64,000 nucleotides of DNA. It comes from Dasypus novemcinctus. Taxonomy: Eukaryota > Chordata > Mammalia > Cingulata > Dasypodidae. Both the position numbers and the translations under genes were made by a program. The notes under the pieces were generated by a model that saw only the letters and a program-made list of their open reading frames with translations, searched no databases and had not been told where the DNA came from. Below are positions 22,919 through 34,445 of this stretch, in pieces. Each line of letters begins with the position of its first letter. Position 1 is the stretch's first letter. The DNA lies in assembly GCF_030445035.2 (NCBI RefSeq), contig NC_080701.1:17328798-17392797 (forward strand). Reading direction: 5' to 3'.

Positions 22919-23345
22919 GGGAAGCAGACTTGGTCCAGTGGTTAGGGCATCCGCCTACCACATGGGAGGTCCGTGGTTCAAACCCCGGGCCTCCTTGACC
23001 CGTGTAGAGCTGGCCCACGCACAGTGCTGATGCACGCAAGGAGTGCCCTGCCACGCAAGGAGTGCCCTGCCACGCAAAGGGAGCCCCACGCACAAGGAGT
23101 GCACCCCATAAGGAGAACCGCCCAGCATGAAAGAAAGTGCAGCCTGCCCAGGAATGGCGCCACACACACGGAGAGCTGACACAACAAGATGACGCAGCAA
23201 TAAGAAACACAGATTCCCATGCCGCTAACAACAACAAAAGTGGACAAAGAAACAAGACGCAGCAAACAGACACAGAGAAGAGAAAACTGGGGTGGGGTGG
23301 GGGGGAGGGGAGAGAAATAAATGAATAAATAAATCTTTTTAAAAA
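22919..23345 (+). repeat. DAS-type SINE between L1 5' UTR and ORF1
   Basis: Head 'gggaagcagacttggtccag', near-intact A and B boxes (GGTTCAAACCC near 22976), a short internal duplication of 'ggagtgccctgccacgcaa' (23040-23078), and the (AAAT)n tail. Flanks are CA/AAC-rich, which hides the exact target duplication. The 222-codon minus frame across it is a repeat shadow. Confidence 0.9.
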
Positions 23346-23349
23346 ACCA

Positions 23350-24215
23350 CAACAACAACAAAATAAAACCCTAGAGTAGAAAGAGAAGCTAATAAACTGC
23401 ATAAACCCATCAATATAAACAGATACCTATACAGCAGCAAAAAATTACAAGCCATACTAAGAAAAAGGAAGACATAGCCCAGTCCAATGAACAAACTGAA
23501 AAACAGAACATGGAACAACTAATAAAAGATGTCCAAACAAATATTATGAATCAACTTAATGAAGTGAAGGAAGAGATTAAGGATATTAAGAAGATACTGG
23601 GAGAACATAACAAAGACATTTTATACATACATAAAAAGATAATGGATATGATGGTGATGAATGGCACAATGCAAGAAATCAAAAATACACTGGAAGCACA
23701 TAACAGCAGATTTGAACAGGCAGAGGAAAGAATCAGCAATGTGGAATACAGTACATCTGAAATCAGACAGGTAGTAAAACAGGCAGATAAAAAGATAGAA
23801 AAAATTTCAGGGACTTAGGGACTTACATGACAACATGAAACACACAAACATATGCATTATAGGAATACAAGAGGGATAAGAGAAGGGAAAGTGGGAGAAG
23901 GAGGAGAAGGAGTGTTGGAGGAAATAATGGCTGAAAATTTCCAGCTCTATTGGGGGACATGGATGTACATGTCCAGGAGGTACAGCACACCCCAAACAGT
24001 ATAAATCCTAATAGACCTACCCTAAGACATATACTTGTCAAGTTTTCCAATGCTCAAGACAAAGAGAGAATAATGAAAGCAGCAAGAGAAAAGAGATCCA
24101 TCCCATAAAAGGGAAGCTCAATAAGATTAAGTGCTGATTTCTTATCTGAAACTATAGTGGCAAAAAGGCAGTAGTATGACACAGTTAAGGTCCTAATAGA
24201 AAAATGTGGGGAGGA
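23350..24215 (+). pseudogene. L1 ORF1 remnant
   Basis: The frame 23510-23818 (102 codons) encodes a charged, heptad-rich segment including 'VKEEIKDIKKILGEHNKDIL' and 'EAHNSRFEQAEERISNVEYS', the coiled-coil and start of the RNA-binding part of L1 ORF1p, the RNA chaperone of the LINE. Downstream at 23825-24190 is the rest of ORF1 in broken frames ('aaagcagcaagagaaaagag'). Full ORF1p is usually more than 300 residues, so this is a broken copy. The L1 stops abruptly near 24215 without ORF2. Confidence 0.82.
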
Positions 24216-24224
24216 GAATTATAC

Positions 24225-24530
24225 ATGAAAAGCAAAGGACATTACTCATACAACCATTTGGCAGAGAGCATCCCAGGCAAATGAAACAGTCAAAGCAAAA
24301 GCTCTGAGGGAAGAATGAGGTTGATAGGATTGAGACACAGTGGGAAGAAGAGGAAAAAGTGCAGAGAAGTAAAGTGGACAAAGTCAGGGTGAGAATGATA
24401 AGAGAAGAGCTGAGAGAGTGCCCAGGGACAAGGCCGTGTATGACCTTGAGGACCATGGCAGTAAGTTCATATTTCATTTCAAATGAGATGGGAAAACATT
24501 AGAGGGATCTGAGAAAGAGGGAAGACAATC
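24225..24530 (+). repeat. Ancient mammalian interspersed repeat (unnamed family)
   Basis: Contains 'gagagcatcccaggcaaatg', 'caaagcaaaagctctgaggg' and 'ggacaaggccgtgtatgacc' followed by 'ttgaggaccatggcagtaag'. The same pattern appears in degraded form at 52975-53230 and 62640-62830. I know this text from many mammalian genomes but cannot name the family safely. Confidence 0.55.
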
Positions 24531-24540
24531 AAATGTTATA

Positions 24541-24905
24541 TAGTATTATTTATTTATTATTGGAGGATTCATAGGATTATAGAAAAATCATGTATAAAAT
24601 GCAGAATTCCTATACACCACACAATTATTAACCCCTTGCATTGGTGTGTGATGCATTTGTTACAATTGATGAAAGCATATTTTTATAATTATGTAATTAA
24701 TTAAAGACCATGTTTCTATATTCACTGTTTGTTGTATAGTCCTATGTACTTTTAAAGTTTTTGATCCTAGTAATATTTATACCATCTATTTCCCTTTTAA
24801 CCACATTCAAATATATAATTCAGTACTGTTAATTGCTTTCACAATGTTGTGATGCCATCACCACCACCCATTACCAAAACTTCTCCATCATTCAAAATAA
24901 AAACT
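24541..24905 (-). repeat. L1 3' UTR, antisense
   Basis: 'ttgcattggtgtgtgatgca' and 'tttgttacaattgatgaaag' recur as antisense L1 3' UTR text at 56560 and 58310. The T-rich left side fits a reversed poly(A) end. Confidence 0.7.
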
Positions 24906-24909
24906 ATGT

Positions 24910-25990
24910 GATTCATTATTTCCTTCCTTCTGCTCACTTTGGTCTTCATTTTCTCTTCTTTTCCTAGTTCTTCCAGTTTTTAAGTAAGGTCTTTGAAGTG
25001 AAATCTTTCTTCTTTTTTCATGTAAGCATTTAGAACTAAATTTCCCTCTCAATACTGCCTAAGCTGCATCTCATAAGTTTTGGTATATTGCAATTTCATT
25101 TTCATTCTCCTCAAGGTATTTCCTAATTTCCCTTGTGATTTCCTCTTTAATCCATTGGTTGGCTAAGTGTACAACCAATTAATTCCATATATTTTGAATT
25201 ATCCATACTCTGTTATTAATATGCAGAATCATTCCACTGTGGTCAGATAAGATACATTGTAGGATTGTGATTTTATTTATTTATTAAGACTTGTTTTGTG
25301 ACCTAACAAATGGTCTATCCTAGAGAATGATCCATGTTCACTCAAGAAGTACTCTCTTTTTGTTAGGTGAAGTATTCTATATATGTCTATTATGGTCAGT
25401 TGGTTTAGAGTATCGTTTAAGTCTTGTATTTCCTTATTTATCTTCTGCCTAGATTTTATATCCATGATTGAAAGTGGTGTATCAAAGTCTCCTACTATTG
25501 GTTTAGAAACATCTATTTCTCCCTTCAAGTCTGTCAATATTTGTTTCATATATTTTGGATCTCTTCTGTTAGGTGAATATATAGTTAGAACTGTTTGTCT
25601 TTTTATTGAAATGACTCCTGTATCAATATATAATTATCATAGCTGTTCCTTTTATCAGTTTTTATTTATAGTTTATTTTAATCTGATAATGGTAGAGCTA
25701 CCCAGATCTCTTTAAGTTACTACTTGCATGGTATATATTTTTTCCATCTTTTCACTTTCAACGTACTTATGTGTTTGCATTTAAGTCTCTTGTGGATTGT
25801 ATACAGTTGGGCCATACTTTTTTCTTTTCATCCATTCTGCCAATATCTACTTTCTAATTGGAAACTTTAATCCATTTACATTTAAAATCACTACTGATAA
25901 TGGAGGACTTCCATTAGACATTTTGTTTTTTAGTGTTTTAAATCTTATACCTTTTTTGTCCCTCAACTCTTTCAATAATGGAAAAGAAAA
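24910..25990 (-). pseudogene. L1 ORF2 endonuclease region, antisense
   Basis: The minus frame 25549-25277 shows the L1 endonuclease: 'KPIVGDFDTPLSIMDIKSRQ' and, later, 'EHGSFSRIDHLLGHKTSLNK'. In active L1 endonuclease the first motif is DFN; here the asparagine is Asp (about 25481-25483), and the domain is only partial. Enzyme role in the family: nicks DNA at TTTT/AA to prime insertion. This copy is truncated and has no linked reverse transcriptase. Confidence 0.82.
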
Positions 25991-25999
25991 AAATCCCAG

Positions 26000-26456
26000 G
26001 ATATTTTCAACAGCAGCTTAGATCTGGCAGAAGAAAGAATCAGTAGGACTAGAGACAAGACATTTGATATGAGTCTGGCAAAAGAGCAAAAATGAAAAAA
26101 GAAAGAATTATGAAAAGGGAAAATACTCTAAGAGGCCTCTGGGACACTATGAAGTATACCAAAATATGCATTACTGTAATCTCAGAAAGAGAAAAAAAGA
26201 AAGAAAATGATAGAGGGAATATTCAAGGAAATAATGACAAAAAACTTCCAAAACTTAGCAAAAGACATGAATATGCACATCCAAGAAGCCCAGAGAATAA
26301 CAAACAGGCTAAACTGGAAGAAATAAAAAAAAGTTCTGTTACATACTGATCAAATTTTTGAATGCAAAAAACAAGGAGACAGCTCTGAAAGCTGCAGGAG
26401 AAAAGCAATGTGTTAGGTACAAGGGAGTCCAATTAGAATAAAGGTATATTTTTAAA
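26000..26456 (+). pseudogene. L1 ORF1 fragment, opposite orientation to the ORF2 piece
   Basis: The sense strand carries ORF1 text: 'ggcagaagaaagaatcagta', 'ggaaataatgacaaaaaact' and 'gacatgaatatgcacatcca'. It abuts the antisense ORF2 piece at about 25990-26010, so ORF1 and ORF2 point toward each other. Frames are broken. This arrangement fits a 5' inversion during L1 insertion or later rearrangement. Confidence 0.72.
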
Positions 26457-26462
26457 AGATGA

Positions 26463-26970
26463 TGTATTAGTCAGCCAAAGGAGTGCTGGTGCAAAATATC
26501 AGAAATTGGTTGATTTTTATAAAGGGTATTCATTTGGGGTAGGAACTTGCAGATACCAGGCCATAAGCATAAGTTACTTCCCTCACCAAAGTCTATTTTC
26601 ACATGTTGGAGCAAGATGGCTACTGACGTCTGCAAGGTTTTGGGTTTCCTGGCTTCCTCCCTCTCAGGGTCTTGCTTCTCTCTGGGCTCAAGGTTCCTTT
26701 CTTCCCAGGGCTTGCTTCTTCCGGCTCAGGGTTCCTCTCTTCCTGGGGCTTGCTTCTTTTACCTTTGTGAACTTACTTCCTGAGGCTCCAGCTTAAGGCT
26801 TCAGCATCAAACTCCAACATCAAAACTCCAACATCAAAAACTCTCAACACCCTAATGATGTGGCCCAATCAAAGCACTAATCATAACGTAATCATGTCCA
26901 GGTACAGACCAGATTACAAACATAATCCAATATCTATTATTGGAATTCATAACCATATCTCACTGCTACA
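26463..26970 (+). repeat. Solo LTR, same family as 8817-9886
   Basis: Begins TGTATTAGTCAGCC and ends CACTGCTACA, and is flanked by the 5-bp direct repeat GATGA at 26458-26462 and 26971-26975. It shares the internal text 'gacttttataaagggt'-like and 'tcaccaaagtc' with the 8817 copy. A C/T-rich, locally repeated stretch ('ggcttgcttctt', 'ggttcctctcttcc') lies at 26650-26760. Solo LTR with no internal genes. Confidence 0.82.
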
Positions 26971-26975
26971 GATGA

Positions 26976-28159
26976 CTTTGGCTATAATTAGAATAACTTC
27001 TAAGGGGATAAACCTCTCATGAGAGAGAAGGGAATAAGTATCACATCCAGTATATATTTTTGAAATTAGAGACAAAAGAGTTTGCTCATGGATTTTGTGG
27101 TGTGTGGGAGGAAAAAAATAAAAAATATTAGCAACCCTATTTCTGCCAAAAGTAATTGGATTGAAGGGGCCTAAACTGAAATGGGAAAGACTAGTAAATG
27201 ACAGGTTTAAAGGTGCTTTTGATGTATTAATTTGAAGATGTCTATTAAGCACCCAAGTGGTGATGTCAAGAAGGCAGATAAATACATGAGTATGGAGTTT
27301 AGAAGATGCTGTGGTAGTTTAAGTAAGTTTAGACTTATTAGTATATCCTAAGTCTCCTAGGAAGTAGATCTAGCAAAGGGGGTTGTGAAGGAGCATCGAA
27401 TGAAGTGGAAGAAGAGCCAGAACAGTGTGGGATCAAGGATGTGAAAGAAGACATGTTCCAAAGAAGGAATGGCAAACAGTGCAAACATCAATCCATTAAT
27501 AAATGTCTAAACCAGCTGGCCACTGTACGCAAATGTATGGCTCTCAGACTAAAATGGCTCACGGTATGGTAGGATGAGAAATACGTGTGGTACACAAAAG
27601 ACTTTGAATGGGCAAATCTATCATACCCAAACACCCAATTGCTCTCTACGTCTGATGCCTATTACTTTTCCCATTGCTAATTTTCTTCCAAACTAAAATC
27701 TTTATTATCACTATATTTTATTAAACACTATAAAATAATAAAAAGATAAAATTCTGGTAGAAACCTCCTTCAGATCATATCAGGAAGCCAGGCACCTACT
27801 CAAGTCATTATTAAGCCCACCTCTAACTATGTTTTTATATATATATGGAACATGGGAGAACCCTGATATCTGGACAGATAAAGAATGGGCCCAAAGATGG
27901 AGGGGGAAGGAGACCAAAACTATGTGCAGCTATGGGATGAAGAGAGGGAGTGGCAAAAGTAAGGACAGAATAAATGTATGGAAAATATATATAAAGTGGC
28001 AAACATAAATAGATGGTATTCTACTACAATGAGCATAATAGCAGATTCTTAGCTGTCTATTGCAAGAGTTAATGATTATATTTCCAATGACTTACACAGT
28101 ATTTGGCTTAATATAGGCTCTTAGTTAATGTTTTTCAAATAAAATAACAAAGGGATTAG
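26976..28159. other. Unique non-coding DNA
   Basis: No gene recognised. A short (TA)n run sits near 27836-27846. Confidence 0.4.
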
Positions 28160-28340
28160 CATGATTAGAAGCATGTAATTTCGGAGCTGGAAGACATCTT
28201 AGAGACTATCTACTGCACTCTTTTGTTTTATAGATAAGAAAATTGTGTCCCAGAGAGGTGTTGTAATTTGTCCAATACCATCTAGTGGTATTGAGAGCAG
28301 GCAAACTGCTTTCAATCTGGTTCCAGAAATTGTTTGGTTA
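28160..28340 (-). repeat. MIR-superfamily fragment
   Basis: 'ttcggagctggaagacatct' then 'ttatagataagaaaattgtg' then 'cccagagaggtgttgtaatt' matches ancient MIR-like SINE text. Diverged. Confidence 0.6.
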
Positions 28341-28914
28341 TTGAACAATAAGTATTTCAGGAATTTTAATGTGATATGTTAACCTTTAAAAGCATACCTT
28401 TAAATTTTGAATTGACAGAATTCAAAATAAGCAAAACAGATGCTTACCTTGACTTTCAGATCAAAGACTGAGGCAGTCTAATTTCAAAGAGACACACCAG
28501 GAAATAGTCAGCTGATGAAAAGTAAGGGTGAGTAGAAGGATAAATTATTACATATGCTTTTGTCCCAATTTATTAAACAGATTATCAAAATGAGTAATTT
28601 GATAGAAGATAAGTAGAGATGGAAAGATATTTGGACCATTGTGATTCAGTGAGGTGCTGAAATAATTAAATTGCTGCAAGTTCCAAAACATACATTCCAT
28701 GTATTTGTATATGCCTATTTTATCTGTTCTGACATATACCAGCTTTGTGTGCATAGGCAGGTTTTAAACCTTTCAACTTTAGGATCTTCATTTGAAAATT
28801 TGACAAATAATGACATTTATGTTATAAGGACTGAATGTGATAATCCATGTAAATTCCTTTATTTTTGCAGAACTCACGTATTGAGTAACATTGAAAATAA
28901 ATATATAAGGGAAG
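28341..28914. other. Unique non-coding DNA
   Basis: AT-rich DNA with no recognised family or exon. Confidence 0.4.
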
Positions 28915-28957
28915 AAAAGGAAGGAAGGGAGGGAGGGAGAGAGAGAAGGGAGGAAAG
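28915..28957. repeat. GGAA/GA purine microsatellite
   Basis: Runs of GGAAGGAAGGGAGGGAGGGA and GAGAGAGAAGGGAGG. It sits in the middle of a 143-codon chance frame. Confidence 0.85.
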
Positions 28958-28974
28958 GCCAAAAGCAACTCCTG

Positions 28975-29145
28975 TAGTGGAAATGATGTGGACATGGACT
29001 CTGGTGTCAAACAACCTTGGTTCCAACCCTCAACCTTTGCTTCCCTGTGTAACTATAGGAGAATTACTTCATAGCTTTCGGCTTCAGTATTCTCGTATGT
29101 AAAGTGTACTTAGTAAGTACTATATCCCAGGCTTTCTGCAAGAAT
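28975..29145 (+). repeat. MIR SINE
   Basis: 'atggactctggtgtcaaaca', 'ccctgtgtaactataggaga' and 'ggcttcagtattctcgtatg' follow MIR order. Confidence 0.75.
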
Positions 29146-29609
29146 TGAAAACATATATCTAAAAGAGATTATCACTTGATTATTTTTGTTTGTTGGCTGC
29201 TCTGTCACCCCATTGTGCCTCTTTCTGATCATAGTGGCTCCCTTTCTCTCAGTTGATAACTCCATGTCTTATTCCCAAAAGAACTGCCCTTAGGATATCA
29301 GTCAACCCACTCAAAGATATGAGCTAAAATCACTACAGAGTGTTATTCTTTCCAAAGGGTGTGCATTTTAATGGCAATCTTTGAAAACCTAAAAGCTTTA
29401 AAAACCAAAAGAAATCAATGTTTAATGGTAGAATTTAAAATATGACAGAGGAGAAAAGCAGAAGGGGATTTTAGAGTCCACTGAGCACAGCCAATTCATA
29501 TTATGGATGAGAAAACTTAGAGAAAGAAACGTCAGGAGTTGCCCTGAAGCCCGAGGTCCATAACACAGGCAGAAACACCAGTGATCAGATTCACAGTTGG
29601 ATGCTGTGC
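29146..29609. other. Unique DNA with a MIR-like minus fragment
   Basis: At 29455-29580 'attatggatgagaaaactta' and flanks look like reversed MIR. The rest is not recognised. Confidence 0.4.
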
Positions 29610-29760
29610 CTGGCATGCCACGTGCTCTGAGGGGTGACTCAGCAGCAGCTATCTCACTGTCAACACAAACATTTCCTGTCCTACCTACTCAGCGCTCACA
29701 CGCAACAGCAGCAGGATCAGTGGACAGGTGCCCAGGATCCACGCAGCAGTAGCTTTTCTA
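29610..29760. promoter_or_regulatory. Possible regulatory patch: E-box and AP-1/MARE-like site
   Basis: In a locally GC-richer, CpG-containing patch there is CACGTG at 29619-29624 (E-box) and, eleven bases on, TGACTCAGCA at 29635-29644 (AP-1 core with the extended half of a Maf site), followed by CAG/CAGCAG repeats. Binding-site matches this short arise by chance, so regulatory function is a guess. Confidence 0.2.
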
Positions 29761-30989
29761 TCATACTAAACAGTACACTAAAAAGATGCTTTGCACCTAG
29801 AAGTGGTGAGGAAGATGGCAATGTCTTACCTAGAGAATGTTACTACCATTAGATAAGCATACGCTTTAATCAAGGACCATCCTATTTCAGAGAAGAATGA
29901 GTTGGTTTTAAATTTGTTATACCTCACCCAGAAGCAAGAGCCAAGCCTTAAAAAGATGGATGAAAAACCTGGAATGTGACAAGCTGTCTATTCCCTATAC
30001 TTTTTTTCTTCATTCTAAGTTAGCAAATACACAGGGCAGAGGACAAAAAAGGTGTTTTCACTCTAAGTGTCACTCAGAAGCCTGGACTTCAGTATCTACT
30101 GGAGGGAGTGAGAGCCAACATGCCAGGGACCCACCAATCCACTGTATTTTCTTGGGCCTATATTTAAAATCATAGGATGTGTACCATATAAGTGACCTCT
30201 GAAATAAGGCAACTAGACCTGACTGGAATCTCTTCCTTCAACCCACAAAGGTAGCCTCCAGACCTGACCTTGAGGAGAGTGTATCTCAGGCCTTATTTAC
30301 TGTAAAGCTTCAGATATTCAGGCAGAACAGTCAAGTCTTCCCTTACAGAGCTAAGGGAGCCTTTTGGAGCAGAAAAATGCCAAACAAATAAGAGGGAAGG
30401 AAGTAGAGAAAGACAAAGAGATTGGCTAAGAGTATGAATTATTCACAATTAGAAGGCCAAGAAAGGGGGATGAGATTGAGAGGTGGAATCGTTGAACAAG
30501 TCAAAGAAAGTGGAACAATCATATTCCAGGAACATCAAGAGAAGCGAAGATGATGAGAGAGAACTGTAATAACATTGTCAAAGGAAGATCAGAGATGAGG
30601 CAAACTAAGAATTAAATAAAGAAATGAATTAGCATAAAAAAGGGATTAAAAAAGAATTGAAAAAATTACAAAGTAAAAGATCTAATAAAGATTATTGGAA
30701 AATAAATGAACATGGCAGTAAGAAGGTTTCTGCACAGAACAATAAATACGTTACAGATCATAGAAAGTACTGTGAGGAAACATCAGAAAGAAACTGCGGA
30801 GTGAGTAAAAAGAAAGAGGGAAAATAATTTAAAGTTCAGCCCACAAAGGAGCCAAGAAGATGGAGATAAAAAAGGATAAAAGAGACGAATAAATGACAGC
30901 TATTAATACAATACACAGAACTATTCAAAGCATCAAAGAGCCAAGGTAGGTGACAGGCATGAAAGAAGATGCATACTGCACAGAAGCAG
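29761..30989. other. Unique DNA, purine-rich on the plus strand
   Basis: From about 30370 to 30900 the plus strand is dominated by A and G, almost without long pyrimidine runs. No reading frame, splice structure or repeat family was recognised. It may be old L1 ORF text too decayed to identify. Confidence 0.4.
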
Positions 30990-31270
30990 AACTTTAAAGA
31001 ACAACTTCTGAGAAAGCATTCAATAATTCTTTAAATAGCATTGACACGATGATAAAGTATTTTTTAATTGTAATTAAAAGTTTATTCATGCATAAAAGCA
31101 GCCATTGCAATATTAGAAACGTAATGCCATCGACCTTTATATCATCGTAACTATCTAGAGAGCAGATGATTGCCGGTGTGCACAATTTAGCTGAGCTATT
31201 TACCTCCCTGACACAACTACCATGGGAGTTTGCATTTAAGTATCAAAGGAAAATGGTTTTGAACTCTTAC
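30990..31270. other. Candidate conserved non-coding element
   Basis: Unique, repeat-free DNA with homeodomain-like cores (TTTAATTGTAATTAAAAG near 31060) and unusually balanced content with CpGs ('catcgacctttatatcatcg'). It resembles vertebrate enhancer-type conserved elements in style only; conservation cannot be seen from one genome. Confidence 0.2.
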
Positions 31271-33959
31271 TTCATGCATATGACATGACTTTCAGGACAT
31301 TTGGAAGAACAGGCTGGAATGTGACAGAGTTCTGTGTATATTGCTATACACAAATTGGTGATTTTCTTACACTACAAGACACAAGCAAAATTGTAAAGTA
31401 GAAAAAAAAATGTCTGCTCCACAGATACTTATCCCTGGCTCAAGTATTTAGAGCCAACCAGTATTGACCCAGGGCCTCCCACTGGACAATAGTCACATCA
31501 CTGCCATCCTCACACATATCAAAGATGTAGGTCATTGCTTCCAGACTGAGGACTTACTCTCTCCCACCTGAAACACGAGTGAAAGGCCCGCCTTATTGCA
31601 TCAGTTGGATGACTCTATAATTTTATTTTAAGAATCCTCTAAGTTTTTAGAACACTAGAGTACAAAGGCACCAAAGATATCATATAGTCCACACTCCTAT
31701 TTCACAGATAGGGATCGCAAGTCCTACAGTGCTAAGGTGACTTTCTTAATAAAAAAGTTACATTAATATATCAGAAACCCTTCCACGGGGTCATATAAAA
31801 GATTTTATTTAGAGAGATTGTTCAAAAAAAATCTCTCTCTAAACCTTCATAGGAGAACAAAGAATTAACATAAAAATGAAGCAGCTGTGCATACAAGTAA
31901 AAGTTCAAAATAGTTTATTGCATTAGGTGAGAGGCTCCCAATCTTTCTAGGTTTTAAGTGTCCTTAATGCCTCACTAATTTTTCTTGGCACTCATGGGCC
32001 AAAAGAAACACCCAACAATTCACTTTACTAAAAAATTAGTTCCAAGCAACTTAGCATTTATGTCTTAATAACTTAGAAGCTGTCAGAAAAAAATAATACA
32101 CTTGAAATGAGAGGAAAAAAAACAACAATGTTACTTCATAAATCATCCCCATATTTACTAAGGGGCATGTGCATCTGTTAGGCACTGCACAGCTTCTCAA
32201 GCCTTAGAATCTGAAAGTAAGTTACAACCATCACTTCCTGTTTCACACTGATTTTCATATCTTATTTACTTTTTATCACAGTAACTGCCAAAACTTCAAC
32301 TTCACAAATTACGTCATTGAAAGGAATGGCGCAGGATATGGTGTCAAAACTGTGAACTACCATAGTCTAACTAGTAGTCAGCCAATGCCCAACAAACATC
32401 AACTATTATATTTACTTTAAAAATTTAGACTATACCCAAGTGTGTCTGTGAATCACTGTGATGTCCATGGGGGAACTCAGTACAGCTTTGAGAATACAGC
32501 TGAGTGTTTGTGTTTATTTCCTGGTGACCAAAAGGAAGGTGATTAAACCCTCAAAACAAAAACAAAACAAGTTCATTTGTATATTACAATAAATAATGCA
32601 AAAAAAAAAACGCTTCTTGTTTCTATCTATTAGAGCTGAAAAATAATCATCTATATAAGTTTGCAGGGTTGTCTTCTGTACTGTGTTTAGCCCAGACCTG
32701 AGCAAATTTTCAAAGTCACCTAACTAGATCCAAACCATGCAGTGCATACTCAGAATTTTTTTTATCTGTTCTGATGAAATTCCAAGTAGGAAGCAAGTAA
32801 TATCCTATAAAATAAAGAACAATTTCAACTGAATTATTCTTAATAATCTAATACAGCTCCATAATCGTAGTGTAACATTGCAGCAGCTTCCCTTTTAATA
32901 CCTGATTTGATCCTGACAACAAATCTAAGAGGCAGGCAAACGTGTCATTAGGATTTCTATTTGAACTAGCATGGTTTTATAGTAATGGTAGCAAGGAATC
33001 AATGCATTGATCAATAAACCAAAAAGGTTTTATTGAGTACATTCCTTATATTCAGCATTACTCCAAAAACAGCAGAATTCAGAAGTATAAAACATGCTTC
33101 CTCTTCAAACAAGATTTAATACAAACTGTGAAAACAAGGTATACACACATAAAACAGTTAATGAGTTATTATAGATCTCAATAACAGACAATAGAATCGC
33201 AGCACAATTAAAGAGTGGAACAATAAATAGCAACCTGGTAGTTGTGCAGTCCTGACAATAAATACAAAGTGAGTTAAACTACAGAGTGATCAATAAGTCT
33301 GCACTCATCCAGGAAGCTTTATGCTCAGTACTAAGGTCACCAGCATAGAATTCGAGGACAGTCCAAGTTCACCCTCCTAATTCATAACTGACATAGCTAG
33401 AAGGACTAAAATAAATTCTAAGAACATCTATTTTTAGTCTCAGTTTTGATGTTGTTGTAGTTAATGGTTAATGCCTAGACAGTCCAACTTGGTTGTTGCA
33501 CATCAATCTTTATATTGCACATAGAATCAAATACGGGAACCCTTCCCAGCAAACTACTAGAAATATGTCCAGTGATCGAAATAGCCAAAATGGCAGCAGG
33601 ATTTTTAAATATTTAATGTAGACAAATATGAGAAAAGTGTGGGTAAAGAGAAATTCTGGAATCAGATTTTATTCTAGGCAAACTTCAGAGGCATGTCACT
33701 GTGACTCAAAGGTCAGGGATGAGTAATGTAGAGCAGACAATCAACTCTTTCAGACATACTCAGACGCAACTTGTGTCAGCTCCCAGGGGAAAAGTAGACA
33801 GCATATTACTAAGGTGTAAGTGAGAGGATCAAGAGACTGGAAGTTTTGGGGTGTCAGTGCAAATTCGAAAGATCCCCAGCCCCACCATTAGGCAAACAAT
33901 GTAGCCATTGCCTTCTTCTCAAATACCTGAAGATGAGCAGATACCTTCTTTCAATCCTG
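31271..33959. other. Unique non-coding DNA
   Basis: No gene recognised over 2.7 kb. A MIR-like minus fragment may lie at 31640-31760 ('tatttcacagatagggatcg'). A short inverted repeat, TTAGAGAGATT with AATCTCTCTCTAA, sits around 31808-31842. Confidence 0.4.
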
Positions 33960-34320
33960 TAATTGCTCACGTTTTCCAAAGTTATAGACTTTGTGTTCTT
34001 CCTCTTCTTTTACCATACTATTTCCTTTGTCCATAGCATACACTCCTACATCCTCATCTAAAATTTAGATTCTAAATGATGACATATGTCAACTTCTACC
34101 CCTCACATCATATATCTTTGGCTCCGAATATTTGACATCCCCATCTGACAACTCTGCCTAAACATGACTGAACTTGTAGTCATCTCTTTCCCTCTAAATC
34201 TGACCTTCCTTATGTAACTACTGGGAATGTGAACTTTCCCTTATAAATGAGGCATTATCTACCCAGTCACTCCATCAGAAAACTTAGTCATCTCTGACTC
34301 CTTACACAACTCACCATTAT
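33960..34320 (+). repeat. L2 LINE fragment
   Basis: CT-rich L2-like text: 'gacatccccatctgacaact', 'gacttgtagtcatctctttc' type segment and 'cttagtcatctctgactcct'. Diverged. Confidence 0.5.
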
Positions 34321-34324
34321 TTCG

Positions 34325-34445
34325 AGAACATTTCCATCATCCCAAACAGAAAATTGTACCAATGAAGCAATAAATCCCCCTTTCCCCTGCCCCTGCCCCC
34401 TATTCACAACTATTTTGCTTTCTGTCTCTATGAACATGCTCATTT
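34325..34445 (-). repeat. Old L1 fragment, antisense
   Basis: 'gagaacatttccatcatccc' and 'ctattcacaactattttgct' follow antisense old-L1 3' UTR text. It interrupts the L2-like stretch. Confidence 0.55.

Noticed and set aside
22734..23402. 222-codon minus-strand frame, the longest in the window
   Set aside because: It runs across a DAS-type SINE and its flanks; equivalent frames occur in the other SINE copies.
28671..29102. 143-codon plus-strand frame
   Set aside because: Crosses a purine microsatellite and a MIR; no domain.
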